The notes beneath the pieces are model-generated. The model saw only the letters and a list, made by a program, of their open reading frames with translations. It was not told where the DNA came from and did no database searches. Position numbers and translations under genes: made by a program. A DNA stretch of 38,680 bases from a virus, in IMG/VR virus record IMGVR_UViG_3300033153_002940, positions 1 to 38,680 of that record. One strand, given 5' to 3'. Positions 19,599 through 27,419 of the stretch are shown here, in pieces; position 1 is the first letter of the stretch; every line of letters starts with the position of its first letter.

Positions 19599-20642
19599 AT
19601 GTTTTTTGGTAACCATACAACTAGAAAAAGCGAAAGGGATTTGCTTATGGAACAAGAGGGGGAAGAAATAGAGATTAACCCCTTATCTTTTCAGAAGAAT
19701 CCTGACCATAAATGTATTGTCTGTGAGGAGGGGACAGCTAAATATTATGAACACTCCCCAGATGAATTTATAGATATGTTGAGAGGTTTAGATGGAAATA
19801 TAAACTATGACTATACTAAATCAGAGTATTATCATATTTATGGATATAAAGGGGAAGATGTTAAATCTAGGATTGATAGGCTTCCTAAACTTCTTTACAA
19901 TATAAGAGAAAATGGAATATTAGAGCCAGTTCATTGTGAGATAACGGGAGAAAGACTAGATGGTTCATTCAGAACTAAAATAGCTATGTATCTCGGTATT
20001 AAGAAAGTAAGGGCAGTCTTACATAAGTTTCATTGGAAAGATATAGATGATGACTTTATAGAAAGAAAGATTAAAGCAAGGTGGATGTCATCAGGTAAAG
20101 AGTATTACCAGTTTGAATATCCTAATGGAATGTGGAATATCCCAGATGGAGGGGAGGTTTATACGGAAAATGCTGGTAGATGGGATTTGTTTATACCTTT
20201 CATTAAAGGGGAGACTATTTTAGATTTAGGTTGTAATGAGGGCTACATTGGAATACAGTTAGCTCGGCAAGGATATAAGGTTACAGGAATAGATTTAAAC
20301 TATACTCATAATGCTTGGTTGAATAAATTAATCTTTGAATATTGTGATAAGAAAGATTTACCTATTGAATTTCACGAAGAACTTATAGAGGAAACCACAA
20401 AAACAGCAGACACTATTTTAATGTTGAACGTCCTCTATCATATACCGAAAGCTAAACAGAAAGCAGTATTGGAAAAGTTTAAGGGTAAAAGGATAATTTT
20501 CCAATGTAATTTAAGGAAAGAAAAGGAGAGGGATATATATTATACTTCCCACCCCGATGACTTAAAAGCTCTTTTAAAAGAGTGTGGATTTAAAATTTTT
20601 AAAGAAATAGAATGGAGAGACAAACCAATAATAATCGTATAG
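19599..20642 (+). CDS. ParB-like domain fused to SAM methyltransferase
   Basis: 347 aa with two parts. Residues about 90-145 look ParB-like (RIDRLPKLLYNIRENGILEP, then ERLDGSFRTKIAMYLGIKKV; the R-L-D-G-S-F-R block replaces the usual G-x-x-R). Residues about 205-347 are a class I methyltransferase: ILDLGCNEGYIG (207-218), VTGIDLN, and a late LMLNVLYHIPK. An N-terminal Cys pair (KCIVCEEG) may bind metal. The fusion suggests nucleic-acid or nucleotide linkage rather than plain sugar methylation, or that a ParB-like kinase/sensor unit was recruited. It overlaps the next gene by 31 bp. Confidence 0.7.
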   Translation: MFFGNHTTRKSERDLLMEQEGEEIEINPLSFQKNPDHKCIVCEEGTAKYYEHSPDEFIDMLRGLDGNINYDYTKSEYYHIYGYKGEDVKSRIDRLPKLLYNIRENGILEPVHCEITGERLDGSFRTKIAMYLGIKKVRAVLHKFHWKDIDDDFIERKIKARWMSSGKEYYQFEYPNGMWNIPDGGEVYTENAGRWDLFIPFIKGETILDLGCNEGYIGIQLARQGYKVTGIDLNYTHNAWLNKLIFEYCDKKDLPIEFHEELIEETTKTADTILMLNVLYHIPKAKQKAVLEKFKGKRIIFQCNLRKEKERDIYYTSHPDDLKALLKECGFKIFKEIEWRDKPIIIV

Positions 20643-21352
20643 GAGCTTATGTAATGTTCTGTGAAGAAGATACCATCTGGTTAGATGATTTTCTTGTTAA
20701 TGCAGAAATGATAGATGTTGATATTGCTTGGCAACTAGACCATTGTTCAGACAAAACCAAACAAAAGATAAAGGACTTTAAAAATACAGTATGGATTAAA
20801 GAAGAAACCGAACCATACTTAGAATCATTTAGACAAAACCCTTTCTATGCTCTCAAGGAATTAGGTTATAAGTGGGCATTTCATTGGGATATAGATGAGA
20901 GGTGGGATATATCAGCAAACCTACAACAAGACTTTAAAGATGCAGAAGAAAAGGGGGCAAAGGTAATTCAATTCCCTATGTTTACAGCTTGGGGAAATAA
21001 GTTAAGGGTTGATAGTATATTTAATCCTAAAAAATCCCATAGCCAAACATTAAGGGAAAGAGCTTATTATACACAAGAAGACTGGAGGTGGAGAGATAAA
21101 ATAATAGTATCTCCGTTTCATTTTATAAAAGGTAAGGTAGATAAAGCATATAAAAGACATTATGGTAAATCAGTAATAGTTCATTATGGATATTCCACAG
21201 AAGAATTAAGAGAACACCATAAGAAACGATGGAACGATAATTACACAAGAGCAGTAGGTAAACAACCTTATGATTTTTGGGACTATATCACTAACCCAGA
21301 AATAGAGGTAGAATTAGCAGATTATAAACAATTTAACTTAACAAAAAAATGA
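20612..21352 (+). CDS. Glycosyltransferase-like protein (GT-A)
   Basis: 246 aa. Opening GAYVMFCEEDTIWLDDFLVN, then DIAWQLDHCSDKTKQKI, and the DxD motif in FHWDIDERWD (about residues 90-97) mark a family-2-like nucleotide-sugar transferase. The C-terminal basic region (HHKKRWNDNYTRAVG) may contact acceptor. It overlaps the ParB-methyltransferase gene by 31 bp and is coupled to the next by ATGA, so five consecutive sugar-linked genes share tight junctions. Confidence 0.7.
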   Translation: MERQTNNNRIGAYVMFCEEDTIWLDDFLVNAEMIDVDIAWQLDHCSDKTKQKIKDFKNTVWIKEETEPYLESFRQNPFYALKELGYKWAFHWDIDERWDISANLQQDFKDAEEKGAKVIQFPMFTAWGNKLRVDSIFNPKKSHSQTLRERAYYTQEDWRWRDKIIVSPFHFIKGKVDKAYKRHYGKSVIVHYGYSTEELREHHKKRWNDNYTRAVGKQPYDFWDYITNPEIEVELADYKQFNLTKK

Positions 21353-22338
21353 AAGCAGTAATAACAGGAATAGATACAAAACCAGCAGAGAGTCTAGCCT
21401 TTATGTTAGAAAAAATAGGATATGAGGTCTTTATGCTTACAGATGAAGCAATAAGAAAATATCAGGAAAAAGGTTATAAAGGAGGAGTAACTTCTGATTT
21501 ATTAAAATCAATGGGATATAATATGGCAAAAATTAAACCAATAGATACAGTAGAGGGTGCTGACATCTTCTTTGATTTAAAACAAAGGGATTTAGAATCA
21601 ATGTTAAAGATATATCCTGAGATAAGGGGTGCTTTGTATATTATTAATGGGGGTTGTGATGGATATGAGGATTGTGGTTTATACTTCCCGACTATTACCA
21701 ATAACTTTTGGATTAAAAATGCTTTCCACGTTTGGTCGCCTCCAGTTGATGATTACACTCCTAAAACAGAGATGGGTAAGGACTCTCCAATAGGATTATT
21801 ACACAATGCTTATAATTGGGGTTATAGAGATTGGATTAATCCCATAATTGAAGCAACGGGGCTTCGTATTTATGGAGATAATCGTTCCCCAGCAGGAAAG
21901 ATACAAAATACACAAGTTGAAGAATTACTTACTAATGCTAATTGCTTTATTCATATTAAATCTAGTGATTGCCCAGGTTGGGCTTTATATGAAGCATTTG
22001 AAACTGCAACACCAGTAGTAGTTCCCTCTCTATTGGCGGCAAGAATGAAAATGGAAGATTTATATATTAATGGAGATACCTGTATGACTTGGGGAGATAG
22101 TGTCTTTAAACAGGATAAGAAAGACCCAAGAATCATTATAGAGGATATGGAAAACGAAATGCCTAAAGCCGTTGAGGAGATAAAGGAAATTGTAGAGAAA
22201 TTAAAAGACCCAGAGTTTAACCAAAAGATAGGTCAGCAGGGTTATAGACATTGGAAGAAATTAACAGAGTGGACAGGAGAAAAGGAAGAAGCGTTAAAAC
22301 AATACTTAAATGATTGGAGCAGTAGTATTAGCAACTAA
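21349..22338 (+). CDS. Glycosyltransferase-like protein (GT-B)
   Basis: 329 aa. An N-terminal Rossmann-like half (MKAVITGIDTKPAESLAFML) is followed by a C-terminal donor-binding half with VEELLTNANCFIHIKSSDCP and WALYEAFETATPVVVPSLLA, the usual E-A-x-A-x-x-x-P-V-V region of GT4-like enzymes. Donor and acceptor are unknown. Its end overlaps the next glycosyltransferase gene by 29 bp. Confidence 0.7.
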   Translation: MKAVITGIDTKPAESLAFMLEKIGYEVFMLTDEAIRKYQEKGYKGGVTSDLLKSMGYNMAKIKPIDTVEGADIFFDLKQRDLESMLKIYPEIRGALYIINGGCDGYEDCGLYFPTITNNFWIKNAFHVWSPPVDDYTPKTEMGKDSPIGLLHNAYNWGYRDWINPIIEATGLRIYGDNRSPAGKIQNTQVEELLTNANCFIHIKSSDCPGWALYEAFETATPVVVPSLLAARMKMEDLYINGDTCMTWGDSVFKQDKKDPRIIIEDMENEMPKAVEEIKEIVEKLKDPEFNQKIGQQGYRHWKKLTEWTGEKEEALKQYLNDWSSSISN

Positions 22339-23230
22339 TCAGGGACTAGGTTATCTAGCCAAAGACTTCTATGACAATGGAGTTATAGATAAGGTTTTTG
22401 TATATCCCCATTCTTCTAGGAAAAATCATTATGATTGGTATAACAATAGGGTAGATAAGATGGAGGACTTATTAGATTGTGATACTATCCTATTCTTTGA
22501 AACTCCTTTTGATTGGACTATTATATTAAAGGCAAGAGCTAAAAAGGTTAAGACAGTATTAATGCCTATGTATGAATGCACCAATTATCCCCTAATATAC
22601 TTCCCAGATGTTATCTTAACCCCCTCTGATTTAGACCAACAGTATTATCCAAAAGGAATACGAATAAACGTTCCAATACCTAAACATATTAAATGGAGAG
22701 AGAGGCAAAAAGCACTCGTCTTTGTGCATAATGCTGGAAATGGTGGTTTGGGAGGGCGTAATGGGACTAAGGAGCTTATAGAGGCATTTAAGTGGGTAAA
22801 AAGCCCTGTTAAGTTGATAATAAGGTCGCAAGTTCCTATGAATGATGTAGATGACGAAAGAATTGAGGTTAGAGTGGGTCAATTTGATGATATATGGTCA
22901 GAGGGAGATGTATTTATATTCCCCGAAGCCTTTAATGGTTTGTCTTTACCAATTCAGGAGGCTTATGCTTCAGGAATGGTTGTAATGTGTGGAGATAGGT
23001 TTCCAATGAATGAGTGGCTACCAAAAGAATATTTAATACCAGTTAAAAGTTACAGAAAGGAAACCTTATCAACTGAATTTGATTATGCAGAGTTTTCCCC
23101 AGAAGATATTGCCGAAAAAATAGAAGAAGTCTATAAAAGTGATATAATAATAACATCAAGGAAAGGTAAGAAGTTTGGAGAAGATAATTCTTGGAAGAAG
23201 TTAAAAGCTAAATATCTAAAATTATTATGA
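22310..23230 (+). CDS. Glycosyltransferase-like protein (GT-B, GT4 type)
   Basis: 306 aa. The C-terminal half carries VFVHNAGNGGLGGRNGTKEL, then GDVFIFPEAFNGLSLPIQEA and YASGMVVMCGD: the F-P-x-x-x-E-G/N-x-x-x-P-x-x-E-A-x-A-x-G-x-P/V pattern of GT4 enzymes, with the first Glu present. It probably uses a GDP- or UDP-sugar. It lies just before the GDP-mannose dehydratase cluster. A promoter-like sequence is embedded near its 3' end (23140). It is coupled to the next gene by ATGA. Confidence 0.75.
   Translation: MIGAVVLATNQGLGYLAKDFYDNGVIDKVFVYPHSSRKNHYDWYNNRVDKMEDLLDCDTILFFETPFDWTIILKARAKKVKTVLMPMYECTNYPLIYFPDVILTPSDLDQQYYPKGIRINVPIPKHIKWRERQKALVFVHNAGNGGLGGRNGTKELIEAFKWVKSPVKLIIRSQVPMNDVDDERIEVRVGQFDDIWSEGDVFIFPEAFNGLSLPIQEAYASGMVVMCGDRFPMNEWLPKEYLIPVKSYRKETLSTEFDYAEFSPEDIAEKIEEVYKSDIIITSRKGKKFGEDNSWKKLKAKYLKLL
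23140..23148 (+). promoter_or_regulatory. Intragenic extended -10 promoter before the GDP-sugar genes
   Basis: TG, A, TATAAT (23143-23148) followed by AATAACA; the 16 bases from 23140 equal those at 6560. It would start RNA near 23155, about 70 nt before ATG 23227, and could give extra expression of the GDP-mannose dehydratase and aminotransferase genes. Confidence 0.4.
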
Positions 23231-23589
23231 ACTACAAATTAGCAAAAGAATTAAAAGAGGCTGGGTTTCCACAGAAACTTATTATAGGTAATGAGTATTA
23301 CTCCAAGATTGGACACCCTAGAATGGGAATACCAATACAGTGGGCAGAAACATTAGTATTGAGTGAAGGAGCCAATAATATGAGTGGAGAATGGTATAAG
23401 AAACCAACCCTATCAGAACTAATAGATGCTTGTGGGGAGGAGTTTGACTCATTATCTAAATATCTACACAAATGGGTGGCGAATGCTTCAATAGACCCAC
23501 TTGAAATAGATAGTGTTAGTGTAGTTATGTATGGTAAAACCCCAGAGGAGAGTGTTGCGAAGTTGTGGTTGGAGTTAAATAAAAAATAA
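23227..23589 (+). CDS. Conserved phage protein of unknown function
   Basis: 120 aa. The arrangement NYKLAKELKEAGFPQ at the start, PTLSELIDACGEEF in the middle and EESVAKLWLELNKK at the end is a pattern I associate with a short protein seen in many phages without known function. It probably has nothing to do with sugars and marks the phage backbone within the island. It is coupled to the upstream gene by ATGA, and its stop is followed after one base by gmd (TAATATG). Confidence 0.6.
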   Translation: MNYKLAKELKEAGFPQKLIIGNEYYSKIGHPRMGIPIQWAETLVLSEGANNMSGEWYKKPTLSELIDACGEEFDSLSKYLHKWVANASIDPLEIDSVSVVMYGKTPEESVAKLWLELNKK

Positions 23590-23590
23590 T

Positions 23591-24562
23591 ATGAAAAAAG
23601 CACTTATAACAGGAATAACAGGACAAGATGGAAGTTATCTTGCAGAGTTATTAATAGAAAAGGGTTATGAGGTTCACGGAATAGTTCGCAGAGCTTCAAC
23701 ATTTAATAGAGGTCGTATAGACCATCTAGATTTAGAGGACAAACTCCACTATGGAGATATGACAGACATTGCTTCACTACTTAGAATTATAAAAAAAGTG
23801 AAACCTGATGAGATATATAATTTGGCTGCCCAATCACACGTTGCTGTTAGTTTTGACACTCCTATCTACACAGGACAAGTTGATGCTTTAGGAACCCTTA
23901 ATCTATTGGAAGCTGTAAGGATATTAGGGCTAAAAACAAGGATATATCAAGCCTCTACTTCAGAAATGTTTTCTGGTAATGAAGATGAATGTCCTTATAA
24001 TGAAAAATCTAAATTCTGCCCTAAAAGTCCTTATGGTGTAGCTAAACTATATTCATATAACTTAACAAGAATTTACAGAGAGTCTTACGATATGTTTGTA
24101 GTTAATGGAATACTATTTAACCACGAATCAGAAAGGAGAGGAGAAAACTTTGTAACTAGAAAGATTACTAAAGGTATAAGGGATATACTAGATGGAAAGA
24201 TTAAACATATTGTATTAGGTAATCTAACAGCAGAAAGGGATTGGGGACACGCTAAAGATTATGTTGAGGCTATGTGGTTAATGTTACAACAAGATAAACC
24301 AGAAGATTTAGTAATTGCAACAGGAGAAAAATACTCTGTAAGAGATTTTATAGATAAGGCTTTTGAAATAACTAATCAAATATATAAAACAGACCTTAAC
24401 TTCCAAGATAATATTAGAACAGATTTAGAATTTGTAAGACCTAATGAGGTTCAAACCCTATTGGGGGATAGTTCAAGAGCCAAAGCTGTATTAGGGTGGT
24501 CGCCTAAAATCGGCTTTGAATCTCTTGTGAAATTAATGGTTATTAACGATACAACAAAATGA
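23591..24562 (+). CDS. gmd: GDP-mannose 4,6-dehydratase
   Basis: 323 aa, a little shorter than the usual 345-370. It is an extended SDR: NADP-binding GITGQDGSYL (Gly8, Gly11, Gly14), the diagnostic VRRASTFNRGRIDHL loop, catalytic STSEMF (Thr123, Ser124, Glu125) and YGVAK (Tyr148, Lys152), plus NHESERRGENFVTRK typical of the GDP-mannose enzyme. It converts GDP-mannose to GDP-4-keto-6-deoxymannose. GDP-mannose must come from the host, as no mannose-1-P guanylyltransferase is present. The next gene would aminate its product. Confidence 0.93.
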   Translation: MKKALITGITGQDGSYLAELLIEKGYEVHGIVRRASTFNRGRIDHLDLEDKLHYGDMTDIASLLRIIKKVKPDEIYNLAAQSHVAVSFDTPIYTGQVDALGTLNLLEAVRILGLKTRIYQASTSEMFSGNEDECPYNEKSKFCPKSPYGVAKLYSYNLTRIYRESYDMFVVNGILFNHESERRGENFVTRKITKGIRDILDGKIKHIVLGNLTAERDWGHAKDYVEAMWLMLQQDKPEDLVIATGEKYSVRDFIDKAFEITNQIYKTDLNFQDNIRTDLEFVRPNEVQTLLGDSSRAKAVLGWSPKIGFESLVKLMVINDTTK

Positions 24563-25605
24563 TACCAGTAAGTATGCCGAGTTTGACAGACTTGGAGAAA
24601 AAATATGTCAATGAAGCCCTAGACACTAATTGGATTTCTTCTAAAGGACCCTTTGTAGAGAGATTTGAAAAGGCTTGGGCTAAAAAGAATAAAATGGAAT
24701 ATGGAGTAGGTTGTTCAAGTGGAACTACTGCTCTTGTCCTAGCATTAAGGGCTATAGGAGTTCAGGAGGGAGATGAGGTTATCGTTCCTGAATTTACTAT
24801 GGTTGCAACTGCGTGGGCAGTAACTTATGTGGGTGCAACACCTGTTTTTGTTGATTGTGATGATACCTTAAATATTAATCCAAAGAAAATACGAAAGGCT
24901 ATCACAATAAAGACAAAAGCAATAATACCAGTTTCAATTTATGGAAGAATGTATAGTGATGCAGTAATTAGGGCTATAACGCAGGTAAATAAAAGGAGAA
25001 CAAAAAAGATTAAGATTATAGAAGATTTAGCAGAGGCACACGGAACAAAAGTTAGAGGGGATATTGCCTGTTATTCACTTTTCGCCAACAAGATAATCAC
25101 ATCAGGAGAGGGTGGAATATGTCTAACAAACAACAAGAGGTATGCTGAATTAATGAAATGGTATGGAGCTATGTGTTTTAATGAAGACCATACATTCTTA
25201 CACCCAGATTTAGGTTATAACTTTAGAATGACAGCTCTACAAGGTGCAGTAGCATTAGCTCAAGTGGAGAGGTTTGATGAAATAATAAGAAAAAGGAAGT
25301 TAATAGAGAAATGGTATGATGAACATATACCCGAATATCTTAAAATGCCCCCCAGAGATGTCTTGTGGATGTATGATATTAATGTAGGATATAAACAGAA
25401 CCTTATTAGACAAGAATTAAAGAAAAAGGGTGTTGATTCAAGAGTTTTCTTTAAACCAATGAGCCAACAACCAACATATAATAGACCTTATAATCATTTA
25501 AATGCTTTTAGATGGGCTTATCAGGGTCTTTATTTACCAACTTATACAGATATGACAGAAGAAGACGTTAAAACCATCTGTAAAACATTAAAAGACGTAT
25601 TATGA
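24559..25605 (+). CDS. DegT/StrS aminotransferase, perosamine synthase-like
   Basis: 348 aa. Features of the sugar aminotransferase family: NWISSKGPFVERFE, GCSSGTTAL, PEFTMVATAWAV, EDLAEAHG (Glu155-Gly162) and the PLP lysine in FANKIITSGEGG (Lys178). N-terminus and spacing best fit GDP-perosamine synthases (RfbE/Per), which aminate GDP-4-keto-6-deoxymannose, exactly the product of the adjoining gmd gene. Other 4-keto-sugar aminotransferases cannot be excluded. It overlaps gmd and the next gene by 4 bp (ATGA each), so the three are translationally coupled. Confidence 0.85.
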   Translation: MIPVSMPSLTDLEKKYVNEALDTNWISSKGPFVERFEKAWAKKNKMEYGVGCSSGTTALVLALRAIGVQEGDEVIVPEFTMVATAWAVTYVGATPVFVDCDDTLNINPKKIRKAITIKTKAIIPVSIYGRMYSDAVIRAITQVNKRRTKKIKIIEDLAEAHGTKVRGDIACYSLFANKIITSGEGGICLTNNKRYAELMKWYGAMCFNEDHTFLHPDLGYNFRMTALQGAVALAQVERFDEIIRKRKLIEKWYDEHIPEYLKMPPRDVLWMYDINVGYKQNLIRQELKKKGVDSRVFFKPMSQQPTYNRPYNHLNAFRWAYQGLYLPTYTDMTEEDVKTICKTLKDVL

Positions 25606-26276
25606 ATCATTTAGTTATAGGAAGTGGGCAGATAGGAACTGCCATCTCGCAGATTTTGAAGTGTGATATTAGAGATATAGAGAAATTTGAGGGCGAATAT
25701 GGTGTTATTCACATTTGTTTTCCTTATTCAGATAGATTTATATCACAAGTTAAAAAATATAAGAAAGAACATAATGCTAGATATGTAGTTATTCATTCAA
25801 CAGTTCCTGTTGGAACCTCCAGAACATTAGAGGCTTGTCATTCTCCCATAACAGGAAAACACCCTGATTTATATGAAAGTATATTATTGTTTACAAAACT
25901 ATTTGCTGGTAGAGGGGCTAAAAGAATGGCCGAAGAGTTTGATTTTAAGGGTTGTGAAACTAAAGTGTTGATTAAACCAGAGAATACAGAAGCTGGTAAA
26001 TTGTGGGCTTTAAATATTTATGGACTAAATGTGATGATAGAAAAGGAAATATATAAATATTGTGAAGAAAACAAACTTGATTTTAATGAGGTTTATACAG
26101 ATTTTGTGGAGATGTATAATGGGGGTTATAACAAGATGGGATTACCACAATTCCAACAATATAATCTTAAACATATGGAGGGAAAAATAGGAGGGCATTG
26201 TATTATTCAAAATATGGATAATCTTAATAGTCCACTATCTTCTTTGTTAAAAAAACTCAATGATGGTGTGGTATAA
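25602..26276 (+). CDS. Shortened nucleotide-sugar dehydrogenase-like protein
   Basis: 224 aa, about half of UDP-glucose/UDP-ManNAc dehydrogenases. It keeps a compact NAD-binding start (VIGSGQIGTAI), the HSTVPVGTSR loop, a central helical region, and IGGHCIIQN around Cys200, matching the G-G-H/S-C active-site block. The C-terminal UDP-binding domain is missing. It may be a minimal oxidoreductase, or a decayed one. It ends the sugar cluster and is coupled to the aminotransferase; a leaderless promoter follows within its last codons. Confidence 0.6.
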   Translation: MNHLVIGSGQIGTAISQILKCDIRDIEKFEGEYGVIHICFPYSDRFISQVKKYKKEHNARYVVIHSTVPVGTSRTLEACHSPITGKHPDLYESILLFTKLFAGRGAKRMAEEFDFKGCETKVLIKPENTEAGKLWALNIYGLNVMIEKEIYKYCEENKLDFNEVYTDFVEMYNGGYNKMGLPQFQQYNLKHMEGKIGGHCIIQNMDNLNSPLSSLLKKLNDGVV

Positions 26277-26277
26277 T
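26269..26277 (+). promoter_or_regulatory. Extended -10 promoter of the connector operon, leaderless
   Basis: TG, G, TATAAT (26272-26277) overlapping the stop codon of the previous gene. It has 6 nt to ATG 26284, so RNA would begin at or next to the A of the start codon. GGTATAATTAAATTA (26270-26284) equals 6-20. Confidence 0.7.
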
Positions 26278-26283
26278 TAAATT

Positions 26284-26994
26284 ATGCAATACAATAAAGA
26301 TTCAGATTCACAAGATATTGTTTCATTAATTGGAGATGCAACTGGTATTGACACTACTGTTCAGATTAAACAAATAACAAGGGCAGCAAACGAAGCGAAC
26401 AAGAAGATTTGGTCGTGGATTTTTGAGTCTTATGGAGGTTGGATTTATGATGATAGTAATAATACAAATTTACCAATCGCAACAACTGATTTAGTAGCAG
26501 ACCAAGCAAAATATATTTTACCTAGTGAGGCATTAACTGTTAGAGAAGTGGAATATAAAAATTCAGGTGGAGATTGGACTAAATTACTTCCTGTTTCAAC
26601 GACAGAGATAAACCAATTCTATTCAGAAAAGGAATGGCACGACACTCCAGCAGAACCAAGATATTATGCATTAATTAGTGATATGGTTAAAACATATCCA
26701 GCAACAGACACATCAAGGTCAGATGCTTTAAGAGTCCAATTTGATAGAGGTTCAGTATCTTTTGTTTCAACGGATATAGAAAAAGACCCAGGCTTTGCTT
26801 CAGAGTTTCACGGAGCAGTTGCCACGGGGGCATCATATTTTATTGGTATTAATAAAACATTACCTAATTGGGATAAAATCAGGTCAGAATGGTTAAATTC
26901 CGAGAAGAGTATTAAGGATTATTATACAAGACGATGGGAAGAAAAGTTCCCACCCAAATTTATTAGCTCTGACACATTAAAACAATACATATAA
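26284..26994 (+). CDS. Probable head-tail connector/adaptor protein
   Basis: 236 aa. It has a helical N-terminus (QIKQITRAANEANKKIWSWI), a beta-rich centre (LPSEALTVREVEYK, WTKLLPVST) and a helical C-terminus (WLNSEKSIKDYYTRRWEEKF). This helical-bundle-plus-strand layout and the position at the start of the minor structural genes match adaptor proteins that dock under the portal. No decisive motif is visible. It appears to be made from a leaderless message. Confidence 0.55.
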   Translation: MQYNKDSDSQDIVSLIGDATGIDTTVQIKQITRAANEANKKIWSWIFESYGGWIYDDSNNTNLPIATTDLVADQAKYILPSEALTVREVEYKNSGGDWTKLLPVSTTEINQFYSEKEWHDTPAEPRYYALISDMVKTYPATDTSRSDALRVQFDRGSVSFVSTDIEKDPGFASEFHGAVATGASYFIGINKTLPNWDKIRSEWLNSEKSIKDYYTRRWEEKFPPKFISSDTLKQYI

Positions 26995-26995
26995 T

Positions 26996-27418
26996 ATGGC
27001 AAACGTAGTTTACAACAGCACAAAAGGAAAGTTGATGGACGGAACTATTGATTTAGATTCAGATACAATAAACATTGCTCTTTACACTTCTTCATATACA
27101 CCAGACATTGATGCAGATATATTCTTTGATGACCTTTCAAATGAGGTTACAGGAACAGGTTATACAGCAGGAGGAGAAGAACTTGGAAGCAAAACTGTAA
27201 CAGTTGATACAACAAATAACAGAGCAGAATTTGATGCAGCAGATACAACTTGGTCTTCAGCAACAATTACTGCAAGAGGAGCAGTTGTTTATCAAGACAC
27301 AGGAACACCAGGAACTTCAGCTTTGATTTGTTATATTGATTTTTCAACAGATAAGACTTCAACATCTGGCGACTTCAAAATAGCATACAACGCAGAGGGA
27401 ATATTACAATTAGCTTAA
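26996..27418 (+). CDS. Minor virion protein, beta-rich
   Basis: 140 aa. SDTINIALYTSSYTPDID, NEVTGTGYTAGGEELGSKTV and a C-terminal Gly/Thr/Ala-rich part resemble a short beta-sandwich protein frequent in phage structural modules. Exact role (head decoration, tail or fibre base) is unknown. The gene begins one base after the preceding stop and ends one base before the next start (TAATATG at both ends). Confidence 0.6.
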   Translation: MANVVYNSTKGKLMDGTIDLDSDTINIALYTSSYTPDIDADIFFDDLSNEVTGTGYTAGGEELGSKTVTVDTTNNRAEFDAADTTWSSATITARGAVVYQDTGTPGTSALICYIDFSTDKTSTSGDFKIAYNAEGILQLA

Positions 27419-27419
27419 T

